A stretch of 64,000 nt of DNA from Acidobacteriaceae bacterium (GTDB lineage Bacteria; Acidobacteriota; Terriglobia; Terriglobales; Acidobacteriaceae). Location of the stretch: the NCBI GenBank assembly GCA_003131315.1, contig PKUV01000071.1:1-64000 (forward strand), read 5' to 3'. Positions 36,173-43,990 of the stretch are shown here, piece by piece; positions within the stretch are counted from its first letter, which is position 1, and each line of letters starts with the position of its first letter. The position numbers and the translations under genes were made by a program. Under the pieces are notes generated by a model that worked only from the letters and a program-made list of their open reading frames with translations, had not been told where the DNA came from and searched no databases.

Positions 36173-37107
36173 CTCCGTAGTTCGATTTTCAGGCTTGGAT
36201 CGGTCTCGAATTCCTCGACGATTTCGTTGTACCGCTTCACCATGTCGTCTACAGCCGTTTTGCGGCCGTCGGCTGCGAATTTTCCGATCTCATAGAGATT
36301 GAGGGCGACGAACTGCTCGATTTCAAAGATGTCGATGCGATCGCCAAGCCCGACGTTAGTCGCCAATCCTTCCGCCACGTCCAGCCCACGCTGCAGCGTC
36401 ACCAAAATCGGTCGAACGCCGTCGTTCAGGTTTTCCCCGCAACGTGCGATCACCGCTTCGCCGGGTGAGGTTGTGACATGAATTGCCACGTCGCCTAAGA
36501 AGAAATCTCCCGCCCGCAACCCAGGAGAATCCGCCGTCGAAAAACTGTTGTGCTCGAACTTTCCCTTGCCGAGAGCACAATCGAGCTTCGCGCCGACCAA
36601 GTGCTGCAAGACCGCTCCGCCGTAATACATGCCGGGTGTCGTTTTCTGCCGCTCTTCGGCTTGCGCGATGACATCGCGCACGACCGTGCGAAGGCTTTTC
36701 GAGGCGTCGAGCTTGATCTTGAACGGCTTGCCCGCGAAGAATTCGTGAACCCGGTCGATCCAGAAAGCCTCGACGACGCCCAAATCAACTTCGCCCTGGC
36801 TCTTGAGCCGATTTAGGAAGGCGACGTACTGTCGCATGTTGTGCAGGCTGCCGCGCGAAGTCCGTCCGCCTTCGGAAGCCAGCACCCGGTCGATGCCATG
36901 TCGCTTGAGAACCGTCTGGACGGCGCCTTTTCCCAGGCCGAGGACTTGGCCCCCGCCTTCGGTGATGAGTTTTTCCTCGTCAAGCGGCAGCCCCATGTTT
37001 CGGGCGTGTTGGGTGACAACCAAAGCGACAGAAATCGGCCCCTTCCCTCGAAAGCCGTTTTCCGCCGTAAATGCGGCCAGTTCTTTTTGGAGCGCGGCGG
37101 CCGCCAT
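36169..37107 (-). CDS. DUF4928-family protein of the Dcm operon
   Basis: A 312-residue protein that I assign to DUF4928, a family regularly placed next to cytosine-5 methyltransferases. Its N-terminal 130 residues include LGLGKGAVQTVLKRHGIDRV, which has helix-turn-helix character. The C-terminal region (GDFFLGDVAIHVTTSPGE) resembles the core of BsuBI/PstI-like or related restriction folds. It may supply sequence recognition or cleavage. The ATG follows the dcm stop by two bases and its end overlaps vsr, so expression is coupled. Confidence 0.75.
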   Translation of the reverse strand: MAAAALQKELAAFTAENGFRGKGPISVALVVTQHARNMGLPLDEEKLITEGGGQVLGLGKGAVQTVLKRHGIDRVLASEGGRTSRGSLHNMRQYVAFLNRLKSQGEVDLGVVEAFWIDRVHEFFAGKPFKIKLDASKSLRTVVRDVIAQAEERQKTTPGMYYGGAVLQHLVGAKLDCALGKGKFEHNSFSTADSPGLRAGDFFLGDVAIHVTTSPGEAVIARCGENLNDGVRPILVTLQRGLDVAEGLATNVGLGDRIDIFEIEQFVALNLYEIGKFAADGRKTAVDDMVKRYNEIVEEFETDPSLKIELRR

Positions 37108-37109
37108 GT

Positions 37110-38255
37110 TTATGCCGCTTCCTTTGCGTGGGTTTTTGCAGCCGCAAGCAGCGGTTCAAGAATATTGGCGGCCAAAAAACGCACGACGGGAACGACGACG
37201 CCGTCGCCGGCCAGATGATAAGCCTCGTTGTAGTTTTGCGAAAGCTTGTAACTATCCGGCAGTCCCATCAACCGCGTCGCTTCGCGCGGCGACAACAGGC
37301 GGGAACGCACGCTCTTGCCTTCGACAATGATGATCGACTGCCGACTTGAGCCGCCGACCGGCGTGCGGAGGCATCCCGAAATATCGTCGAACCGCACTTC
37401 CGCCCGCTGCACCCGCTTTCCCTCTTCGTCTTTGCGCGTGCGCTTGTAGATTCCGCCGACCATGCGCAGGCCCGTCTTTTTGGCCTGCTGAACTTTCTTG
37501 CGGTTGATCAGGCTCATCAGCGACAACAGATATCGAGTTTCCTCGACCGTATGCCAAGCAACGCCTTGCGGTTCATCCTCGATCAAATCGGAGAACGTCG
37601 CCGTTCGCCTCGCAGGAATGGGAAGGCGCCACCAGGTCCACGCCGCTTTCGATCGCAGCGACAGTTTTTGGTAGGCGTTGGTCAAATGAAGAGGATGCCA
37701 CGCGGGATCAGGCCTATCAGCTGCAAGACCTTCGGGAATGCTCAGCCCTTCCCGAACGCAGACGACGAAGAGTCGCGGCCGCGATTGCGGCACGAAGCGC
37801 ACCGCGTCTATGACAAGGGCGCCAAAACGGTATTTTCCACCGGCGACCGCGGCACCGATCGTCGCGAAATCCTTTCCATTATGCGAGGAGAGAGCGCCGC
37901 AGACATTTTCGAGGACGACGAGAGAAGGCGCGCGGCCTTCTTTGCCGAGCTTCTGTATGAGGCGCCAGAAAGGCCAGAAGGTTCCCGAACGTTCGCCGCT
38001 CAAACCAGCCCCGGCGCCCGCCAACGACAAATCCTGACAAGGAAACGACGCCCAGGCGAGATCGGCGCCGCCGGGCAGGTCCTTCGTCTTCAGCGCGGCA
38101 ACGTCGGCGACCTTCAAATGCTCGTCGCCCCAATTCGCGGCGTAACTGGCACCCTTCTTGGCGTCGATGTCGTTGGCGAACAGGCAAGTCCATTCTTGTC
38201 CGAGGCCCGCCCTCGCCATGCCCCCGCCCGCGAAAAACTCGTAATAAGACCGCAT
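37110..38255 (-). CDS. C-5 cytosine DNA methyltransferase
   Basis: A 381-residue methylase. Motif I is YYEFFAGGGMARAGL (4-18), motif IV FPCQDLSLAG with catalytic Cys near residue 73, motif VI VLENVCG, and motif VIII QSRPR, all in the expected order. The variable target-recognition region follows. I place the start at the ATG at 38255; a TTG at 38267 is possible. It modifies cytosine to protect the host DNA. It leads the operon dcm - DUF4928 - vsr - Z1 and has a hairpin-like inverted repeat 120 bases upstream. Confidence 0.92.
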   Translation of the reverse strand: MRSYYEFFAGGGMARAGLGQEWTCLFANDIDAKKGASYAANWGDEHLKVADVAALKTKDLPGGADLAWASFPCQDLSLAGAGAGLSGERSGTFWPFWRLIQKLGKEGRAPSLVVLENVCGALSSHNGKDFATIGAAVAGGKYRFGALVIDAVRFVPQSRPRLFVVCVREGLSIPEGLAADRPDPAWHPLHLTNAYQKLSLRSKAAWTWWRLPIPARRTATFSDLIEDEPQGVAWHTVEETRYLLSLMSLINRKKVQQAKKTGLRMVGGIYKRTRKDEEGKRVQRAEVRFDDISGCLRTPVGGSSRQSIIIVEGKSVRSRLLSPREATRLMGLPDSYKLSQNYNEAYHLAGDGVVVPVVRFLAANILEPLLAAAKTHAKEAA

Positions 38256-38373
38256 TCTTGCACCCAATTCTTACACCTGCCCTGTGGGCGGTAGCCGCTT
38301 CTAAGCGATTCGCTCGATCCGTCGCCCAGCTCACGACAGCCGTTCTGGATTATCAACACACTACACCATCACA

Positions 38374-38395
38374 CGTGAGGAAAAAAGACCTCACG
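38374..38395. promoter_or_regulatory. Inverted repeat upstream of the methyltransferase gene
   Basis: CGTGAGG (38374-38380) and CCTCACG (38389-38395) are a perfect inverted pair around an A-rich 8-base loop, about 120 bases upstream of the methylase start. It could be an operator for the dcm operon, or a terminator reading from the right. No T-run favours termination. Confidence 0.35.
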
Positions 38396-38961
38396 GGTAT
38401 GCCGAATTCTGGCCGTCATTAGCGCCATCGACCGGCAAAGGCCCCTGCTCCACGCGTCAAGCATGGCCGGCCGACCGCCATCCATCCTCATCTCACCGAC
38501 CGGTTCCACTTACAATATGGACCAATGAAAGTGGACGAACAACTTCAGGGTCGCCAAATGCACCGCCACAATCGGGAACCGTTGCCGTTCTCCACTTGAC
38601 CGCTATTCTCGCCCCATCGCCGCGTTTTTCAGCTGTCTTCGTTATCGTGTGCTCTTTCTGTGCCCCCCCTAACGGACGGGTTCGGAGGCGGGCCTCCTTC
38701 GGTCCAAGAGAGAAGTCGTTAAAGCGCGAGAAAAATTCCGGCTTGACTTGGACAATATCGACCAGCTTGTCATCTGCAAGGGCTTAATGTTTCCGCCCAC
38801 CTGAACGCCGGCCCGCCCCGGCGACCGCATCCGGGCCAACCTCGATGCCGCCGTGCGGGAGCTGCTGGAATGGTGCACCACCCTGATGCGGACTTGGCTA
38901 TGAGCGCAAAACTGCGTGATAGGTCGTAATTGTCTCAACTCGACCTTATAGAATACGACCC
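38396..38961. other. Low-content region, possible gene remnant
   Basis: No complete gene is supported. On the plus strand 38820-38903 an uninterrupted frame ends RIRANLDAAVRELLEWCTTL, which looks like the tail of a lost helical protein. The rest is short frames. Confidence 0.3.
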
Positions 38962-39564
38962 ATGGACTTGGACATTGATGAGTTGATTATGGAGCCGGGA
39001 CATTTCGTCGTGGCGCCTGATAAACGCTTTCGACTGGCCGGCGATGGCGAAGGCACAAAGCTTGACATCTTCAAAGACCCTGAAAATGCCAAGAGGATCT
39101 ACGCAGCGTATGCACGTTGTTACAACAATGCGGCAGAACTCATTGCTGATGCCGAAATGCTTTTTGGTGCCAAGAGGTTCGCTCGTGCTTGCGCATTGGC
39201 CATCACAGCATGGGAAGAACTTGGGAAATCACAAATCGCAGCAGACTACTACTCGGGGGTGCTCACGGACATTGAGTACAAGGCTGCCTTTAAGGAACAT
39301 CGGCTCAAGACTGCGTACCTGAATCGCGCCGGAGCGATCGATGGATCAGATTTTCTGACAGTAGCGTACAACACGACAATCGGCCACAAACTGGAGGAAG
39401 CCCGACAGAAAGCTCTGTACGCCTCGGACGACAACGTTCCGAGCAAGGAGATCACCGACGATAACGCGAGAGACGTTATCGAGAGGGTTAAGGCGCATCT
39501 TGAATACATCAGGTTTGCTGAAGACTTCAACGGTCGTATCGGGTCAAAGGCTCTATTCAAATAG
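38962..39564 (+). CDS. AbiV-family abortive infection protein
   Basis: A 200-residue protein whose middle (about residues 54-90) reads NAAELIADAEMLF and then ARACALAITAWEELGKSQI. This is the Asn-Ala...Glu-Glu-Leu-Gly-Lys core of AbiV proteins. The family is helical, HEPN-like, and blocks phage translation in characterised members. It sits between the restriction operon and the controller-like regulator, consistent with a defence island. The start is the ATG at 38962; no clear partner gene follows. Confidence 0.75.
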   Translation: MDLDIDELIMEPGHFVVAPDKRFRLAGDGEGTKLDIFKDPENAKRIYAAYARCYNNAAELIADAEMLFGAKRFARACALAITAWEELGKSQIAADYYSGVLTDIEYKAAFKEHRLKTAYLNRAGAIDGSDFLTVAYNTTIGHKLEEARQKALYASDDNVPSKEITDDNARDVIERVKAHLEYIRFAEDFNGRIGSKALFK

Positions 39565-39787
39565 CCTCGCCCTCCGGCAGAGGGCGTGAGATGGGCGGAG
39601 AGGTCATGACCACTTATGTTCTTGACGCCGGGGCTTGGGTTAATGCGAGTTATCCTCTCACATCAACGACGGGCGAAGCCTTGCTGAATTTCACGCTGAG
39701 ATATCCCATGCCGCCGTAATGCGGTGGGGCCTTCTGCTTGCGCCGCCAACTTGGTAAAATCACTCCGTTAGCTTATTCGGTCCGTAG

Positions 39788-39943
39788 TTGGCAAAGAAGA
39801 AAGATCCCGCCGCCGTGGGTCTTGGGCGGAAAGGCGGGAGGGCGACCTTCAAGAAATTAGGTTCTAAACACTTCAAGGATTTACAGGCCAAACGAAAGAA
39901 CCGTCGTGGTGGCCGCCCTTCCAACCCCAAGAGATCGTCATAA
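39788..39943 (+). CDS. Small basic 'PAAVxLGRKGG' protein
   Basis: A 51-residue, strongly basic ORF from a TTG start, with an in-frame TAG just before it, so no earlier start exists. The N-terminus KKKDPAAVGLGRKGGRATFK matches a recurrent small-protein pattern in related bacteria. The tail is Arg/Lys-rich (KRKNRRGGRPSNPKRSS). The ribosome site is weak. It may bind nucleic acid. 39565-39787 is otherwise empty. Confidence 0.5.
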   Translation: MAKKKDPAAVGLGRKGGRATFKKLGSKHFKDLQAKRKNRRGGRPSNPKRSS

Positions 39944-40029
39944 AAGCTTATTGACAAACAACGAGCGCTCGCTGTTAAATGCACCCAATATGCGTTTGAT
40001 CTTTTTTGCTTGATGGGATTCGCGCAAAA

Positions 40030-40245
40030 CTACCCAATTCCGGTGAACAGTTCGGCGAGAGAGATTCCGAGTGGTCGAGCTATTTTTTGCAGTGTGGACA
40101 ATGACACATCTGATCTTCCACGTTCGACCTCGCTCATGTAAGAGCGATTCAGTCCACTACGATGCGCGAGTTCTTCCTGGGTCCAACCTCGATCCAGGCG
40201 TAGAGCGCGGACTCGCTTCCCCAGTTTAAGGAGCAATTGTTGCAC
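40030..40245 (-). CDS. XRE-family regulator, restriction-controller (C protein) like
   Basis: A 71-residue protein. VRALRLDRGWTQEELAHRSG and then LNRSYMSEVERGRSDVSLS form the helix-turn-helix, followed by LGISLAELF. This is the size and shape of controller proteins that time restriction-modification genes. I start at the GTG at 40245. The frame runs upstream to 40443, but through the operator boxes, so the longer form is unlikely. Two TATAG-centred boxes lie 38-64 bases upstream. Its target could be its own promoter and perhaps the nearby dcm operon. Confidence 0.7.
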   Translation of the reverse strand: MQQLLLKLGKRVRALRLDRGWTQEELAHRSGLNRSYMSEVERGRSDVSLSTLQKIARPLGISLAELFTGIG

Positions 40246-40282
40246 GTGCGAATTTTGGGAGTACAGCAGCGCAATCGTCCAC

Positions 40283-40309
40283 CGTCTATAGACGAACCGC
40301 CTATAGACG
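40283..40309 (-). promoter_or_regulatory. Paired C-box-like operator
   Basis: CGTCTATAGACG (40283-40294, a perfect 12-base palindrome) and CGCCTATAGACG (40298-40309) are 15 bases centre to centre. Controller proteins of restriction systems bind such tandem TATAG-centred boxes as dimer pairs. They lie directly upstream of the XRE gene. Confidence 0.6.
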
Positions 40310-40746
40310 ACATGATGAGTCGCCACTTCAAACGGCTGATAGGTAAGACTGAGTCCGCTCCCTTTGGGGAGGATCCTGTAAATCATAGATAATAAATCGT
40401 TTATGTATGCGACCCAATGTGCATAATCCATGTCGCGAGTCACTTCTCCGGTTAGCAGCGACCTGCATCTCCTTGAAATATAAGGGCTTGATTAGGTGCG
40501 TCTCACCTTGGAGAGAACCACTCGACCGGAGACAAAGATTTGTTGGGGTGCTCTGTGACCCTTCGGTTCGTAATTCCCGCGGTGCCCAACCCTGATGGAC
40601 GAGCCATGTGGGGCAACCATATGCACGCCCCGTGTGGGAAGGCTGGACCCGAGGAGGACATCCCGTCAGTTCAGATGTGCGAAGGAAGCAGGGAAGTCAG
40701 GGCTGTTTTTCTCGCCGCTACGCGAAACACCTTTAGGGGAAAACCT

Positions 40747-41424
40747 ATGTCCTTATCCGATGAAGAACTCGCAGCCTTATTCTGTTCTCCCTCTCAGCTC
40801 CGCGACCTCGCTGATGAAGACCTCATGGCTGCACTGCGCATGGGCTGCAACGATGCCCTGGCGGTGCTGTTTGAAAGACACAGTGCTCTGGTCTTCCGGA
40901 TCGCCCGCACAATCCTCCACGATGATGGCGAAGCTGAAGAGACGGTCCAGAAGGTATTCCTGGATATCTTCCGAGCGGTGAACCAGTTCAATGCCGATCG
41001 CGGAACCTTCAAAACCTGGTTGCTTCAGTACGCCTACCACCGCAGCATTGACCGGCGGCAGCATCTCCGGGCAAACCGGTTTTACAGTTGGGATGAACTG
41101 GATAAACTGACGCCGGCTGAACTGTTCTATGGACCCGGACATTTGGTATGCTTGCCTCCACAGGAAGTGGTCTGCTTGGTGGAGCAAGTGCTCGCAACCC
41201 TTGAGTCGCGCCAGCGTCGAGTGATTGAGCTGACCTATTTCGAGGGACTGACGGCGGAAGAGATTGCCAAGAAAACAGGCGACTCGGCATCATCGGTCCG
41301 GCACAATTTGTATCGCGGCCTGTCGAAATTGCGGAACGTCCTGCAGGAGACCAGCAAAGCCAAAGAGAACACAGCCACTGAGCGTAAGGTGAAGGCTAAG
41401 GGGATGCTTGTTGAACAGCCATGA
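40747..41424 (+). CDS. ECF-type RNA polymerase sigma factor
   Basis: A 225-residue sigma-70 family protein. Region 2 spans about residues 30-95 (ALAVLFERHSALVFRIARTI, then GTFKTWLLQYAYHRSID). Region 4 spans about 140-195 (LESRQRRVIELTYFEGLTAE, then SVRHNLYRGLSKLR). It directs RNA polymerase to a stress regulon. AGGGGA precedes the ATG at 40747, which is preferred over upstream starts. Its end overlaps the anti-sigma gene by 17 bases, showing a co-translated pair. Whether it controls the receptor and lasso genes nearby is untested. Confidence 0.9.
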   Translation: MSLSDEELAALFCSPSQLRDLADEDLMAALRMGCNDALAVLFERHSALVFRIARTILHDDGEAEETVQKVFLDIFRAVNQFNADRGTFKTWLLQYAYHRSIDRRQHLRANRFYSWDELDKLTPAELFYGPGHLVCLPPQEVVCLVEQVLATLESRQRRVIELTYFEGLTAEEIAKKTGDSASSVRHNLYRGLSKLRNVLQETSKAKENTATERKVKAKGMLVEQP

Positions 41425-42631
41425 ACATTATCAGGAGCTGTGCGCGCTGGCAGCTAGCGGGCAAGCCTCAGCAGACGAACTGACGGAACTCGGGTCTCAC
41501 CTCGAGAACTGTCCGAGTTGTCGCAGGGCCGCTTCGGATTTTACGCAAATCAGTGCCCAGGGGCTCGGCCCATTGGCAGGCAAACGGTCGCATAGCCAGA
41601 TCCCCCCGGGAATGAGCGAAAGGTTTGTGGCTCGCGCGCGCTCCGAAGGGATTGAAATCTCTCGCGAAAGCTTGCCGAAGGCGACCACAACTGGACGGCG
41701 CGCGGTCTTCGCCGGCCTCGTTGCCGCAATTGCCGCAGTCCTCCTGATCGCAGCCTTCCTAACGATTAGCAGGCGCAGGTCTGTTCCGGTTGTGGAAAGC
41801 CATGAGCAACAGCCCACTCAACAGGGAGCCGTGCCTTCTCCGGGCACCTCTCCCCAGAATGCTCAAGCCGAGGAGGCCCGACTACAGCAACAACTTGCAT
41901 TGGCGCGAGCTGAAATGACCTCTTTGGAGACTGCGATTCGGGCGCTCCGCGCGGAGCTTGACTCCGTGAACAACGCGAGGAATTCTTTGAATTCGCGCCT
42001 CACGGAAGCCAAGCAGGAAAACGCGCGCATTCAGTCAGAGAAAGCTCAGTGGGACGCTCGCATCGCGCAGCTCGAGGCAGAAATAGAAAAATCACGATCG
42101 GAAAAGAGTGCAAGCGATACGGCATTGGTTTTACAAGAGGCCGAACTTCGCGAGCTCCGAAAGAAGATGTCGGACGAATCCGAGGCTTTGGGGCAGCAAG
42201 AGGCGCTTGCGGCGAAAAGCAGTGACATCCGGGATCTCGTGGTTGCGCGCAATCTTCACATCATCGACGTGCATGATCGTGACGGAGATGGCAAGAGCCA
42301 ACGTGCCTTCGGACGGATTTTCTACACAGAAGGGAAGTCTCTGATTTTTTATGCGTATGATCTCGCTGACCCGCGGAAACTGGATGCAAAAGTCTCGTTC
42401 TACGTGTGGGGCGAACGTCTCGGCGCCGAGAAGCCAGTCAGAAGCTTGGGTATCTTCCACAACGATGATGCGAGTGACGGACGCTGGGTGCTGACGTTCG
42501 ACGATCCACAAGTCTTGGCGCAAATCAATTCTGTTTTCGTAACCGTTGAGTCGTCGCGGAAAGCCGTAAAGGAACCCGGAGGACGAAGAATACTGTTTGC
42601 CTTCCTGGGGGACAAGCCCAACCATCCATGA
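41408..42631 (+). CDS. Membrane-anchored anti-sigma factor (RskA-like)
   Basis: A 407-residue protein. Residues 1-50 are a zinc-finger anti-sigma domain (HLENCPSCRRAA supplies Cys-x-x-Cys with an upstream His). One membrane helix lies at about 98-118 (AVFAGLVAAIAAVLLIAAFL). A long coiled coil (about 155-265) reaches into the periplasm. A C-terminal anti-sigma-K-like domain follows (about 280-405; VHDRDGDGKSQRAFGRIFYT). It should hold the sigma factor at the membrane until a signal releases it. The start is a TTG inside the sigma gene. Confidence 0.8.
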   Translation: MLNSHEHYQELCALAASGQASADELTELGSHLENCPSCRRAASDFTQISAQGLGPLAGKRSHSQIPPGMSERFVARARSEGIEISRESLPKATTTGRRAVFAGLVAAIAAVLLIAAFLTISRRRSVPVVESHEQQPTQQGAVPSPGTSPQNAQAEEARLQQQLALARAEMTSLETAIRALRAELDSVNNARNSLNSRLTEAKQENARIQSEKAQWDARIAQLEAEIEKSRSEKSASDTALVLQEAELRELRKKMSDESEALGQQEALAAKSSDIRDLVVARNLHIIDVHDRDGDGKSQRAFGRIFYTEGKSLIFYAYDLADPRKLDAKVSFYVWGERLGAEKPVRSLGIFHNDDASDGRWVLTFDDPQVLAQINSVFVTVESSRKAVKEPGGRRILFAFLGDKPNHP

Positions 42632-42731
42632 GCACCGGCACCATTCAAGCTTGAGCCAGCCAGCCTTTTTGACGCCAGACTCTCGCCGTACCTTGAGCTC
42701 GGTTTTTCCCGGCGCCGAGATCTCGTAAACT

Positions 42732-43847
42732 TTACTCGAACTCAAGCACTACAATCTCAGGCTTCGACCCCAGCCGCAGCGGCGGTCCCCAGGTTCCTGC
42801 TCCGCTCGAAGTGAAAACCTGCATCTTCCCGATCCGGCTTAAGCCGTACACAAACTGCCGGTAAATCCGCCGCGCCATCCAGCTCCACGGTATGAACTGC
42901 CCAAGGTGAGTATGCCCGGATAGCTGCAGAGAAACGCCCGCAGCCTCCGCGATCTCCGGATGGTCGGGTGCCTGCGTCAATAGGATGCTCGCGCGGCCGC
43001 GATCCACGCCGATGCCGTGCAGCACCGACGCAAGGTGCCTGTCCTGCGTCGCGTTCCGGTACGGCACGCCAATAATCTGCAAGCCGTCCGCTTCCACCTT
43101 CTCATTGCTGAGCACGCGCACCCCGGCCGCCGCGATGGCCCGCAGATATTTGCTGTCGTCCCCAAATTGCTCGTGATTTCCCGCGACAAAATACACGCCG
43201 TGTGGCGCCGTTAGCTTGTTAAATGGCTCCGCTGCTCGTCCCGCGTCGATGGCCGTGCCGTCATACAAATCGCCGGAAATAAAAATCGCGTCCGGCTCTT
43301 CCCTCAAAATCTTCGCAACCATGCGCCGTAGAAAACTGCCGTTTCGCACGTGCCCTAGGTGCAAATCGCTGATCAGCGCCGCTCTTCGCCCGCGCCACGC
43401 CTCCGGCAAGTTCGCGAGCCGCACCGTCGTTCGCGTGATTCGCGTCCAGCTTGCGTTGAAAACCCCGTAGAGTCCGGCCACCACTGCAGCACCGAACAGC
43501 AATTCCACGGTCCGATGGAAGTTCACATCGAGCCCCGTCAGCCGCGCAAGTCCGAAAACAATCCAGGAAGAAACCGCCGCGAGGAAGAGGAAGGTCAGCA
43601 AACCCAGCCAAACCGCAGCGGCCCGGTAAAACACGCGCAGAGCCGCGTTTGTATAGCGAAAAGCGAGTAGCGAAACGGCAACAAAGCTCACCGACAAAAA
43701 GCCGAAAATCAGTTTGATCCACAGCGCCCCATGAGTATCCCTTCCTGCGGGCGAAAAAGTCCACGTCTCATAGAGGAGACAATGCGTTAGAAAAAGAACG
43801 GACTGAATAATTGCGATGAAACCGATTAAGCGCTTTCTCACCCGCAT
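42732..43847 (-). CDS. Membrane metallophosphoesterase
   Basis: A 371-residue protein with about four N-terminal membrane helices (residues 7-130), then a calcineurin-like phosphoesterase domain. Its metal motifs DLHLGH, GDLYDG, GNHEQ and SGHTHLGQ appear in order. Related enzymes act on phospholipid headgroups or UDP-sugars. The active domain probably faces the cytosol or periplasm next to the membrane. It is convergent with the anti-sigma gene. The substrate is unknown. Confidence 0.88.
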   Translation of the reverse strand: MRVRKRLIGFIAIIQSVLFLTHCLLYETWTFSPAGRDTHGALWIKLIFGFLSVSFVAVSLLAFRYTNAALRVFYRAAAVWLGLLTFLFLAAVSSWIVFGLARLTGLDVNFHRTVELLFGAAVVAGLYGVFNASWTRITRTTVRLANLPEAWRGRRAALISDLHLGHVRNGSFLRRMVAKILREEPDAIFISGDLYDGTAIDAGRAAEPFNKLTAPHGVYFVAGNHEQFGDDSKYLRAIAAAGVRVLSNEKVEADGLQIIGVPYRNATQDRHLASVLHGIGVDRGRASILLTQAPDHPEIAEAAGVSLQLSGHTHLGQFIPWSWMARRIYRQFVYGLSRIGKMQVFTSSGAGTWGPPLRLGSKPEIVVLEFE

Positions 43848-43990
43848 GGTGCATTAGATTCCCCAAGCCGCTATTCGTATTCACTAATCTGAATTGCGCT
43901 CGCGCGGTTGACTCCGCATGCGCAGAACCATTTTTGTTTGGGCAAAAACCTGCGATCAACCCGCATACGTTTGTAGAGGAATGCCAATCG

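Noticed and set aside
40246-40443. N-terminal extension of the XRE regulator
   Set aside because: The frame passes through the tandem palindromic boxes and gives no known fold; the shorter protein matches controller-protein size.
40747-42631. Sigma/anti-sigma pair as dedicated regulators of the lasso locus
   Set aside because: They are separated from the receptor by an opposite-strand gene, and no matching promoter motif could be shown. Kept only as a possibility.
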